Part shown: positions 9,191-17,036 of the stretch, piece after piece
Layout: every line of letters begins with the position of its first letter
How positions within the stretch are numbered: position 1 is the stretch's first letter
Assembly: GCA_016195965.1 (NCBI GenBank)
Contig: JACPYR010000002.1
Location: 1 to 42,561 of the forward strand
DNA from: Nitrosomonadales bacterium
GTDB taxonomy: Bacteria > Pseudomonadota > Gammaproteobacteria > Burkholderiales > Gallionellaceae
Length of the DNA: 42,561 bases
Reading direction: 5' to 3'
Translations under genes and position numbers: made by a program
The notes under the pieces: generated by a model
What the model saw: the letters and a program-made list of their open reading frames with translations, nothing else
The model's database searches: none
Told to the model about the DNA's origin: nothing

Positions 9191-9602
9191 CAGATCACAG
9201 CAGATATCCGGGGCGGCGCCGGCTGACGATAAGCTGCGCATCGACAAGTGGCTATGGGCCGCGCGTTTCTTCAAGACGCGCAGCCTCGCAATCGACGCCA
9301 TAGAGAACGGCAGGGTGCTGGTCAACGAGGTGCGCGTGAAGCCTGCCAAGACCATCGCGCCGGGCGACCGGCTAGACATCCGCATCGGCCAATACCAATT
9401 CCAGATCGAAGTGCTGGCGCTGTCCGACAAACGCGGCCCCGCGCCGCAGGCACAACAACTGTACCGAGAGAGCGACGAGAGCAGGGCTCGGCGTGCAGAG
9501 ATTGCCGCGCGCATCAGGGCCGAGCCACGACCATTTACCTTCAGGGGCAGGCCAACCAAGCGGGACAGGCGCGAGATAGACCGGTTCAATCATGGCGAGT
9601 GA
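9174..9602 (+). CDS. S4-domain RNA-binding protein (Hsp15-like)
   Basis: Small cytosolic RNA-binding protein related to Hsp15/HslR, which in E. coli acts on stalled 50S subunits carrying nascent chains. The S4 domain spans roughly residues 20-70 (LRIDKWLWAARFFKTRSLA through VRVKPAKTIAPGDRLDI), followed by a basic tail (RGRPTKRDRREIDRF). At 142 residues the size fits. The only in-frame start codon is a GTG at 9174 that lies in the terminal repeat of the upstream MITE, and a TAA in the element closes the frame just before it. The first ~11 residues (MQRYTSRSQQI) are therefore encoded largely by the element. Its stop overlaps the next gene by 11 bases. Confidence 0.88.
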   Translation: MQRYTSRSQQISGAAPADDKLRIDKWLWAARFFKTRSLAIDAIENGRVLVNEVRVKPAKTIAPGDRLDIRIGQYQFQIEVLALSDKRGPAPQAQQLYRESDESRARRAEIAARIRAEPRPFTFRGRPTKRDRREIDRFNHGE

Positions 9603-10092
9603 ATCGCGCTGGCGCGGTGTTGCGCTCAATGTATTGCTGTTCATCGCAATGGTCGCAGGCATACGCGCCTGGCAGCAACGTGACATGGTCAGCGGCGCAG
9701 CTCCGGTGTTGCAGGGGATGACGCTATCGGGCCAAATCTACCAATTGCCCGCTCATCCTGAGCAGCCCGTGCTGGTGCACTTCTGGGCGAGCTGGTGTTC
9801 GATTTGCCGCCTCGAACAGGGGGCCATCGACGCAATCGCGCAAGACCATCCAAACGTGATCACCGTCGCGATGCAGAGTGGCACGCAGGAAGAAGTGGCC
9901 AGGCATATGCAAGAGCAGGGGCTGGCTTTCCCGGTGGTGAATGACCCGGATGGCCGAATCGCCAGCCTTTGGGGAGTGCATGCGGTACCGGCCAGTTTCA
10001 TCGTGGACACAGATGGCAAAGCGCGATTTGTCGAGGTGGGTTATACGACAGAGGCAGGAATAAGGTTGCGGCTGTGGTGGGCGGGGATTTGA
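9592..10092 (+). CDS. Membrane-anchored thioredoxin-like protein (TlpA/ScsD type)
   Basis: Probable periplasmic thiol-disulfide oxidoreductase held by an N-terminal membrane helix (residues ~9-25). The thioredoxin fold carries the active site WASWCSIC (C69 and C72) and the cis-proline loop HAVPASFIVD. Length (166) fits TlpA/DsbE/ScsD proteins. It overlaps the S4 gene by 11 bases and so is translationally coupled to it. Such proteins can reduce apocytochrome cysteines, which would suit a neighbourhood rich in c-type cytochromes, but no direct link is shown. Confidence 0.85.
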   Translation: MASESRWRGVALNVLLFIAMVAGIRAWQQRDMVSGAAPVLQGMTLSGQIYQLPAHPEQPVLVHFWASWCSICRLEQGAIDAIAQDHPNVITVAMQSGTQEEVARHMQEQGLAFPVVNDPDGRIASLWGVHAVPASFIVDTDGKARFVEVGYTTEAGIRLRLWWAGI

Positions 10093-10114
10093 GCCATGCG
10101 TCGCAAACGACCCG

Positions 10115-12073
10115 CTACCTTCTCGGGTGAAACGTGATCGGCACTGCCGAGGGCGGAGGAGTTTTCAGGATGTGCTTCTTGATCTTGCCCATTACGTGCA
10201 TCTCGCAGGCTTTGCAGTCAAATTTCAGCGTCAACTTTTCGCTGCCGTTGACCAGCGACATCGGTTCGGCTCGCACCTGACCCTGCACACCCACGATGCC
10301 CTTGGCCTGTTTCGGGCACAGGCTCAAGCTGTAGCGTATGCAATGACGGGTGATCATCAGCGACACCTCGCCCGCTTCCTCATGCTGTTCGTAGGCTTCG
10401 GCGATCAGCTTCACGCCGTGTTTAGCGTAAAAATCGCGTGCGGCCCGGTTGTACACATTGGCGAGATAGGAGAGCGCCTCTTCCGGATATTGCGCGGGCG
10501 GTTGCACGGCGGCTTTGCGCGGCAGGCGCACATGGTTGGCAAGGCGCACGGCCTCCAGCTGTTCGACCGCATCGCGGCGCAGCCTGTTGGCCAGCGAACT
10601 AGGCACGAACCAGGGTTGTGACCAGGCTATCGTCAGCGTATTCAATTTGAAATCCGAATTGCCGAAGCGGTCGAGCTGTTCGCGCAAACCGGACTCGGCT
10701 TCCGCTGGATGCTGTGCGGGCTGCTTGTCGAATGCGACCGAGGCATTGGCAATGCAGCCGTTTTCATCCTGCAGCGTGAGAGAAAAACCTTCGGTGGTCT
10801 CGTTGAAAGCGGCGCTCACGGCGATGCGGCGCTCGGCGGATTTTTTATTGAGCGCCTGCTCCCATGCGTGGTCGCGGTTGCGGCTGATCGCGATGCCGAT
10901 GCGCAGTCCGGGCAGGGTGTGCATAGCCTCGTTCGGGTAGATGCGCCACAGCGCACCATCTGGAGTCTGGCCTTTGCGCTCGACCACGTTGGCCTGCAGG
11001 CCGACCACTTCGCGCTTGTACAGGTAATTCAGCCCGTCGCTGTTGGCGAGGTCTGAGTTGGCCTCGATCTCAAACCACTGGTCGCCGATCTGGGTCACCG
11101 TGCCAAGCTCCAGGCCGACGAAGGTGGGCGTGTCGAATGCACCAATGTCGGCCTTGCGGCCATTGGAGAAATAATCGGTCGCGCCGCGATGGAAGGTCTT
11201 GTCCGGATCGGGCGTGAACAGCAGCCGGGTTTGGCCGCTGGAGGCGCGCGCCAGATCGCTGCGCTCTTCGAGGATATGGTCGAGCAGCTGCCGGTAGTGG
11301 CCGGTGATGTTCTTCACGTAGGCCGAGTCCTTGTAACGCCCTTCAATCTTGAAGCTGCGCACGCCGGCGGCGATCAGCGCGCGCAGGTTATCGCTCTGGT
11401 TGTTATCCTTTACCGACAGCAGATGCTTGTCGTAGGCGACGACGCGTCCCTGCGCATCGGTTAACGTGTAGGGCAGGCGGCAGGCCTGAGAACAATCGCC
11501 CCGGTTCGCGCTGCGTCCGGTGTGCGCGTGGCTGATGTAGCACTGGCCCGAGTAGGCCACACACAACGCGCCGTGGATAAAGTGTTCGATCACGGTGTCT
11601 GCCGGCACTGCGGCACGCACCGCCGCAATTTCCTTAATCGTCAGTTCGCGCGCCAGCACGATCTGCGAGAAACCGACAGAGGCTAAAAAACGCGCTTTCT
11701 CCGGCGTGCGGATGTCGCATTGCGTCGATGCATGCAGGTCTATCGGCGGCAGATCGAGTTCCAGCAGCCCCATGTCCTGCACGATCAGCGCATCCACGCC
11801 AGCGTTGTAGCAGTCGTGAACGAGCTGGCGGGCTGCTGCGAGTTCGCTATCGTGCAGGATGGTGTTGAGCGTGACAAAGATGTGTGCATGAAAACGGTGC
11901 GCGTGGGCAACCAGATTGGCGATGTCGCGTATCGAATTGCTCGCGTTGTGGCGCGCGCCGAACGACGGGCCGCCTATATATACGGCATCAGCGCCGTGCA
12001 GGATGGCATCGCGTCCGATGGCTGCGGTTTTGGCCGGTGCGAGCAGCTCGATTGATCGAAGGTATTCAGTCAT
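10115..12073 (-). CDS. rlhA: U32-family 23S rRNA C2501 hydroxylation protein (RlhA/YdcP-like)
   Basis: Peptidase U32 family proteins are Fe-S-dependent RNA hydroxylation factors; the RlhA/YdcP branch (about 650 residues) makes 5-hydroxycytidine at 23S rRNA 2501 in E. coli. This 652-residue protein has the N-terminal ELLAPAKTAAIGRDAILHGADAVYIG segment, the U32 signature around EHFIHGALCVAYSGQC, and cysteines C171, C178, C194 and C198 (GDCSQACRLPY) suited to a cluster. The long C-terminal extension fits RlhA rather than the shorter TrhP/UbiU types. It lies 36 bases downstream of the ferredoxin-flavoprotein gene in the same direction and may be co-transcribed with it. Confidence 0.85.
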   Translation of the reverse strand: MTEYLRSIELLAPAKTAAIGRDAILHGADAVYIGGPSFGARHNASNSIRDIANLVAHAHRFHAHIFVTLNTILHDSELAAARQLVHDCYNAGVDALIVQDMGLLELDLPPIDLHASTQCDIRTPEKARFLASVGFSQIVLARELTIKEIAAVRAAVPADTVIEHFIHGALCVAYSGQCYISHAHTGRSANRGDCSQACRLPYTLTDAQGRVVAYDKHLLSVKDNNQSDNLRALIAAGVRSFKIEGRYKDSAYVKNITGHYRQLLDHILEERSDLARASSGQTRLLFTPDPDKTFHRGATDYFSNGRKADIGAFDTPTFVGLELGTVTQIGDQWFEIEANSDLANSDGLNYLYKREVVGLQANVVERKGQTPDGALWRIYPNEAMHTLPGLRIGIAISRNRDHAWEQALNKKSAERRIAVSAAFNETTEGFSLTLQDENGCIANASVAFDKQPAQHPAEAESGLREQLDRFGNSDFKLNTLTIAWSQPWFVPSSLANRLRRDAVEQLEAVRLANHVRLPRKAAVQPPAQYPEEALSYLANVYNRAARDFYAKHGVKLIAEAYEQHEEAGEVSLMITRHCIRYSLSLCPKQAKGIVGVQGQVRAEPMSLVNGSEKLTLKFDCKACEMHVMGKIKKHILKTPPPSAVPITFHPRR

Positions 12074-12109
12074 GCGTTAAATGTGCCCGATACGACGGTT
12101 AAGGATGCG

Positions 12110-13414
12110 CTATGCCACTTTGCCGTGGTGGGTCTCTACTTGAATGCCGATTTCCTTGAGCAATGGGGTGGGCAATATTCCGCCCGCGCATACGATGACC
12201 GCATCGTTGGGGATATCGATCGCAGTACCCTTCTGGTCGAGCAGGATGGTCGTAGGTCGGATTTCCTTGACGGTCGATTCCAGCAATACCGACAATTTCC
12301 CGGAATTGCGCGCCTCTTCGGTGAGCTGGCGGTTTTTGGGTTTGACGCGACTGAATGCGTTGCTGCGGTAGCTGAGTGTGACTGTGGTGCCGGGCTCATT
12401 GGCTATCGATACCGCAGCCTCCAGCGCCGCATCTCCGCCGCCGACCACGACCACATGTTTGCCGCGATATTGTTCCGGGTCGAGCAGGCGATACACCACT
12501 TTTTTCAGGTCTTCGCCCGGGACATCCAGTTTGCGTGGTGTGCCGCGCCGTCCGATGGAAAGCAGCACGCTGTGTGTGTGGTAGCTGGTGCGATTGGTCA
12601 CAACGGTGAATGAATCACCGGTGCGCTCGATTTTTTCCATGCGTTCGCCGAAATTGATTTTGAGGGTTGCTTTTGCGACCACCACTTCCCAAAGCTGCAT
12701 CAACGACTCTTTGCTGATTTCCCTGATATTGATTTTTCCTATGATAGGAAGCTTCATCGGCGCGGTCATGACGATTTTGCCGCGCGGATAGTGCAGCGTG
12801 GTACCGCCGAAGGTGTCTTCCTGTTCCAGCGTCACGCAGCGCAGGTTATGCTGTTTTGCAGCCAGTGTGGCCGAAATGCCGGCAGGGCCAGCGCCAACGA
12901 TAACCACATCTTGCGGCGTTTGCGAGCGCCCGCGCTTCACGACGGCCTCCATGGCCTGACGCCCCTGCTCCACCGCTTTGCGGATCAAACCCATGCCGCC
13001 CAGCTCCCCGGCGATGAAAATGCCGGGAATATTGGTCTCGAAATTCGGTTTGACGTTGGGGATGTCTACACCGCGTGTTTCCGTGCCAAAAACCAGTTTG
13101 ATTGCGCCGACCGGGCACGCGGCTGCGCAGGCGCCGTGGCCTATGCAATGTGCCGGGCTGATGAGCACACCTTTTCCGTCGATGATGCCGATCGCTTTTT
13201 CAGGGCAGGCTTTGTAACAAGCGCCCCCGCCGAAACAAAGATTGGGGTCGAACACGGGGTGCAGCGTGGGGGGCTCGGTCAAGCCGGATTCTACTGTTTC
13301 ATGCAAGGTTGCTTTGGCTACTTTTTGGAGGCGGTGGCGTTTGACAATAAAAATAACCAAAGGAATCACCAGCGGCAGTACATACAGCAATGAAATGAGC
13401 AACTGATCGTTCAT
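12110..13414 (-). CDS. Membrane-anchored ferredoxin/FAD/NAD(P) oxidoreductase
   Basis: Predicted electron-transfer flavoprotein linking Fe-S centres to NAD(P). Order: one N-terminal membrane helix (residues ~5-25), a dicluster ferredoxin domain (C60-x5-C66-x3-C70-P and C90-x5-C96-x3-C100-P), and a thioredoxin-reductase-like domain with the FAD motif VIVGAGPAGIS (171-181) and a second Rossmann motif VVVVGGGDAALEAA. There is no redox CxxC between the Rossmann motifs. Both ferredoxin motifs lack the usual second cysteine (Gly63 and His93 stand in its place), so the clusters may be 3Fe-4S or use another ligand. It is divergent from the cytochrome operon across a 309-bp gap and is the obvious candidate to exchange electrons with it. 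Confidence 0.85.
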   Translation of the reverse strand: MNDQLLISLLYVLPLVIPLVIFIVKRHRLQKVAKATLHETVESGLTEPPTLHPVFDPNLCFGGGACYKACPEKAIGIIDGKGVLISPAHCIGHGACAAACPVGAIKLVFGTETRGVDIPNVKPNFETNIPGIFIAGELGGMGLIRKAVEQGRQAMEAVVKRGRSQTPQDVVIVGAGPAGISATLAAKQHNLRCVTLEQEDTFGGTTLHYPRGKIVMTAPMKLPIIGKINIREISKESLMQLWEVVVAKATLKINFGERMEKIERTGDSFTVVTNRTSYHTHSVLLSIGRRGTPRKLDVPGEDLKKVVYRLLDPEQYRGKHVVVVGGGDAALEAAVSIANEPGTTVTLSYRSNAFSRVKPKNRQLTEEARNSGKLSVLLESTVKEIRPTTILLDQKGTAIDIPNDAVIVCAGGILPTPLLKEIGIQVETHHGKVA

Positions 13415-13723
13415 ATGGGTAGTAGGCCTTGGGATGGATGTTGAGTTTTGTTAAACATGTTCCTCTGGATCATTTATAAATGACGACATGCGGCGTGAGG
13501 CACGCTAAAGCTCGCGTTGTCCGACCGCTGACATCGCTTGTCATGTTGTGAACTTGATACAGGGAAAGCAGTCTACCGGCGCGCTTAATCTAATTCAAGG
13601 CATACATTGTGAAATTTTGTTTACATTAGTGGTGGGAGTGCCGGTTGGGGTGCGTGGTAGAATGGCCGCCCATTTTTTCATTGTGTTGGATCGAGTCCGG
13701 TCCAACAGGTGAGTTGAGAGAAT
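13415..13723. promoter_or_regulatory. Divergent control region of the electron-transfer island
   Basis: Intergenic region of 309 bp between the flavoprotein and the cytochrome operon. It holds a hairpin or operator (TGTTGGA at 13684-13690 and TCCAACA at 13701-13707, 10-base loop) close to the start at 13724. A TGGTAGAAT sequence resembling an extended -10 box lies just upstream near 13660, with no convincing -35. No other feature was recognised. Confidence 0.4.
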
Positions 13724-14824
13724 ATGTCATCTGAGTCTACGCATGATCAAAATACTGCGGCTACAGCCGGTAGCGGTTCTCACGCTATAGATAGACGTGC
13801 TCCAGATCGGCGAGCCGGCAGCACGGTCGAGCGGCGCACATCCAGTGCGACACCCAACAATCCTCCGGCCACAGAACAGCGTGCATCGTCAGATCGCCGC
13901 ACCCAGCAGCATCCGGTTCAGGTGGCGGTATTTGGCGGCGTGCGCGCCAGCGACAAGTCTCCCCAGCCCGCCAACAAAGTCGGGGTCGGCTCCTGGGTGG
14001 TCTGGTTTGCCTTTATCTCATTTGCAATCGCGGCGTGGCTGGTTTCCAGGGGCGGGATCATTAAACCCGGCATCGGGCTGGGTTATTACTTTGGCTTGGT
14101 TGGCGGGATATTGATGTTGCTGATGCTGTTTTACCCATTGCGCAAGCATATGACCTGGGCGCGGAGTTGGGGGCCGTTGCGCTATTGGTTCATGCTGCAC
14201 ATGGTGATGGGGATAGGCGGCCCGATACTGGTGTTGTTCCACTCGACCTTTCATGTGAAATCTTTGAATGCCAGTGTGGCTTTTTATTCCATGTTGCTGG
14301 TGGCGGGCAGCGGTATCATCGGGCGTTTTATTTATAAGCGCATCCACCATGGCTTGTATGGGCGAAAATCAGAATTGCAGGAATTGCAGCAGGCTGTTAA
14401 TGCCAGCCACAATAAAATGGGGCAGGTAAGCTCGATTTTGTTGCAGGCCACAGGAATCGGCGAAAAGCTGGAGCAGTTTCATATGCTGGCGATGTCCCGT
14501 GAAGGCGTGTTTCCTCTGCGCGCCTGGAGATTCATGACCCTGGGTTTACGGCAGATATATCTGTCCAGAAATTGCCGCAAGGAATTGAAACGAGCTATCG
14601 AACATTTAGCGCAGACCCAGGGCTGGGACTGGCCGCATCAGGAAATGCGTTTCCAGGCTGCGGTGGAGGATGTGAATATGTATTTGAACGCGGTTAAGGA
14701 TGCTGCCCAATTTTCCGTCTACGAGCGGCTGTTCCGCTTGTGGCATGTCCTGCATTCCCCCTTCGTCTGGTCGTTGGGGGTGAGTGGCATAGTCCATGTT
14801 ATCGCTACCAAATTCATGTACTAA
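13724..14824 (+). CDS. Inner-membrane protein, predicted di-heme cytochrome b
   Basis: Not a family I can name. The 366-residue protein has a long polar N-terminal region (1-85; Arg/Ser/Ala-rich, with repeated DRRA-type segments), then about five membrane helices: ~88-108, 115-138, 151-173, 180-204 and ~343-362, with a soluble helical domain at ~205-335. Helix 3 has H159 and H173 and the last helix has H344 and H358, each pair exactly 14 residues apart. That is the bis-histidine ligand geometry of di-heme cytochromes b and of ferric-reductase-type membrane domains. It is the first gene of the cytochrome operon, so a role moving electrons between the quinone pool or the divergent flavoprotein and the periplasmic cytochrome is plausible. 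Heme binding is inferred. Confidence 0.7.
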   Translation: MSSESTHDQNTAATAGSGSHAIDRRAPDRRAGSTVERRTSSATPNNPPATEQRASSDRRTQQHPVQVAVFGGVRASDKSPQPANKVGVGSWVVWFAFISFAIAAWLVSRGGIIKPGIGLGYYFGLVGGILMLLMLFYPLRKHMTWARSWGPLRYWFMLHMVMGIGGPILVLFHSTFHVKSLNASVAFYSMLLVAGSGIIGRFIYKRIHHGLYGRKSELQELQQAVNASHNKMGQVSSILLQATGIGEKLEQFHMLAMSREGVFPLRAWRFMTLGLRQIYLSRNCRKELKRAIEHLAQTQGWDWPHQEMRFQAAVEDVNMYLNAVKDAAQFSVYERLFRLWHVLHSPFVWSLGVSGIVHVIATKFMY

Positions 14825-14834
14825 TTTTCCCCTA

Positions 14835-14951
14835 ATGTTGCTAAGCTATATTTTATCGATCCTGGCGCTGTTCTTCGCGAATGCCGCGAAGGGAGCGGTG
14901 GAGACCGCGCTGAGTTATCGCTTCCCAATTCATATACCGATTATTGCCTGA
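14835..14951 (+). pseudogene. 38-aa signal-peptide ORF, duplicated 5' end of the cytochrome gene
   Basis: An ORF beginning MLLSYILSILALFFANAAKG and ending in TGA that overlaps the ATG of the 24-heme cytochrome (TGATG). It aligns with that cytochrome's own signal peptide: FFANAAKGAVETAL against SFAHVALGAAETAL, about 80% identical over ~50 bases. It looks like the 5' remnant of a duplicated cytochrome gene. Since neither it nor the next gene has a clear ribosome site, and its start is 10 bases after the previous stop, it may now relay translation down the operon. It is too short to be a cytochrome. Confidence 0.5.
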
Positions 14952-16753
14952 TGATGCTACGCCTTATTTTTATGACCCTCACCTTGTCCTTCGCGCATGT
15001 CGCGCTGGGAGCGGCGGAGACCGCGCTGATGCCGGGAGAGGTGATCCAGGGGCATGCCAAGCTGGAGGCAAACTGCACGGAATGCCACGTCCGCTTCCAC
15101 AAGGAGGAGCAAACCGGGCTGTGCGCGAATTGCCACAAAGAAGTCAAGGCAGATATTCAGAAGCATGAGGGGTATCACGGCAGGCTTGAAGAAGAGAAAG
15201 AATGCCGCGAATGTCATACCGAGCATCAGGGCAGAAATGCGAAGATCGTGATCATGGATCCCAAGACCTTCGATCATGAGAAGACGGACTTCCCTTTGCG
15301 TAACGCACATAAAAAACCGGAAAAAATAAAGTGCACCGATTGTCACGACGCCAAAAAGAAATATCGCGAAGCACCTTCGGCCTGTAATGATTGCCACCGC
15401 AAGGATGACAAGCACAAGGGCAGCCTGGGCACCGATTGTAAAAATTGCCATAACGATAAGAGCTGGAAAGAAACCAAGTTCGATCACAGCCGCGAAAAAA
15501 CCCGTTTCGCACTCACGGGCAAACACGTCGAGGTGAAATGCAGCAAGTGCCATGCCGACCCGGCCAAATACAAAGGAGCGCCACACGAATGCGTATCCTG
15601 CCACCTGAAGGCCGATAAGCATAAGGGCCAATACGGCAAGAAATGCGAAACCTGCCATACCGATAAAGACTGGAAGAAAATTGAATTCGATCATGACACC
15701 GAAACGAAATTCAAGTTGCTGGGCAAACATGAATCGGTAAAGTGCGTGGCATGCCATAAGAACCCGCTTTACTCCAAGGAGAGGGAGAAGAAGACTCCGA
15801 CTACCTGTATCGGCTGTCACCGCAAGGACGACGTGCATAAAGGCGGCTTGGGCGCGAAATGTGAAACTTGCCATACCGAGGAAAAATGGAAAACTGCCAA
15901 ATTCGATCATGACAAGGACACCAAATTCCCGCTGTATGGCAAGCACGAGACGACCAAGTGCGATGCCTGCCACACGCCCGCGTTAAAGGAAAAGAACGCA
16001 AAGCTCGCGACCACCTGCGTCGGTTGCCACAAGATAGACGACAAGCACAAGGAGTCGTTTGGGGCGAAATGCGAGTCGTGCCACAAAGAGAAAGACTGGA
16101 AAACGTTGGTCTTCGATCACGCGCGGGATGCAAAATATGCCTTAAAGGGCAAGCACGAGAAGGCTAAATGCACCAGCTGCCATACCGGCAAGCTGTATCA
16201 GCCGCCCAAGCTGGCCCAGGATTGCTACTCCTGCCACAAGAAGGACGATGTCCACAAGGACAAGCTGGGCAAGAAGTGCGAGACCTGCCATAGCGAAAAA
16301 GATTGGAAAGAGGCCAAGTTTGACCATGGTCGCGCGCGCTTCCCGCTGCTGGGCATACATGTGAAAGTGGAATGCAAAAAATGCCACCAGACACAGCTTT
16401 ACCGCGACGCTCCATCCGATTGTTTTGCATGCCATAAAAAGGATGACGACAATGTGCACAAGCGTCGTTTGGGCAAGAAGTGTGAATCGTGCCATAACGC
16501 GCGGTCCTGGAAGGCATGGGATTTCGATCACGATAAGCGCACCAAATTCAAGCTCGATGGCGGCCACAAGAAGCCTAATTGCAACGCTTGCCATAAAAAA
16601 GAAATGGATGATCGCGTTATTACGCCCAAGACGTGTGACGGTTGCCATGACAATGATGACGTGCATCGCGGCGAGTTCGGTCCGCTATGCGATCGTTGTC
16701 ATGTCACCAAGGATTTCCGCACGCTCCGTATAGGCACGCAGCGCGGCAAATAG
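14951..16753 (+). CDS. 24-heme periplasmic c-type cytochrome
   Basis: A 600-residue secreted cytochrome (signal peptide ending near LGAAE) with 24 CxxCH motifs by direct count. Three motifs come first (CTECH, CANCH, CRECH). They are followed by seven repeats of a tri-heme unit of about 65-70 residues, typically F-DHD-TKF-L-GKHE-KC-CH, then C-CHKKDDVHK, then LGKKCETCHSEKDWK. The conserved non-motif histidines (FDH, GKH, DVHK) are candidate distal axial ligands. The protein is very rich in lysine and so strongly basic. There is no lipobox and no membrane helix beyond the signal peptide, so it is probably soluble in the periplasm. The start (ATGATG) lacks a ribosome site and overlaps the stop of the short ORF before it. 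Confidence 0.92.
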   Translation: MMLRLIFMTLTLSFAHVALGAAETALMPGEVIQGHAKLEANCTECHVRFHKEEQTGLCANCHKEVKADIQKHEGYHGRLEEEKECRECHTEHQGRNAKIVIMDPKTFDHEKTDFPLRNAHKKPEKIKCTDCHDAKKKYREAPSACNDCHRKDDKHKGSLGTDCKNCHNDKSWKETKFDHSREKTRFALTGKHVEVKCSKCHADPAKYKGAPHECVSCHLKADKHKGQYGKKCETCHTDKDWKKIEFDHDTETKFKLLGKHESVKCVACHKNPLYSKEREKKTPTTCIGCHRKDDVHKGGLGAKCETCHTEEKWKTAKFDHDKDTKFPLYGKHETTKCDACHTPALKEKNAKLATTCVGCHKIDDKHKESFGAKCESCHKEKDWKTLVFDHARDAKYALKGKHEKAKCTSCHTGKLYQPPKLAQDCYSCHKKDDVHKDKLGKKCETCHSEKDWKEAKFDHGRARFPLLGIHVKVECKKCHQTQLYRDAPSDCFACHKKDDDNVHKRRLGKKCESCHNARSWKAWDFDHDKRTKFKLDGGHKKPNCNACHKKEMDDRVITPKTCDGCHDNDDVHRGEFGPLCDRCHVTKDFRTLRIGTQRGK

Positions 16754-17036
16754 CCCTAATTTCTGGAGGGGTTATGAGTGGGATGTTGGCTGCCGCTCGT
16801 CCTAATTATTTAACCGCCGATCTATAAAATTTTGCCGCTTGTTTGCAGGAACGATGACTGGACGAACGGATTTTCGGTAGCCTTGAATTTCTGATAAATT
16901 GCCCGCCGAACTGCAGCAATTGGAACTCATAGCCTGATCTGTAGTCTAGTCTAGCCCGGATTTGGAGCGATACAGGCTCTTCGGCATGAGGAATAGCGAA
17001 TCAAGATTCATTAAATTGCCACAACAGGAGTGGAAA

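Noticed and set aside
16962..17036. Longer start (TTG at 16962) for the 37-heme cytochrome
   Set aside because: It has no suitable ribosome site and would place 60 residues before the signal peptide. The ATGs at 17037 and 17073 both have good sites.
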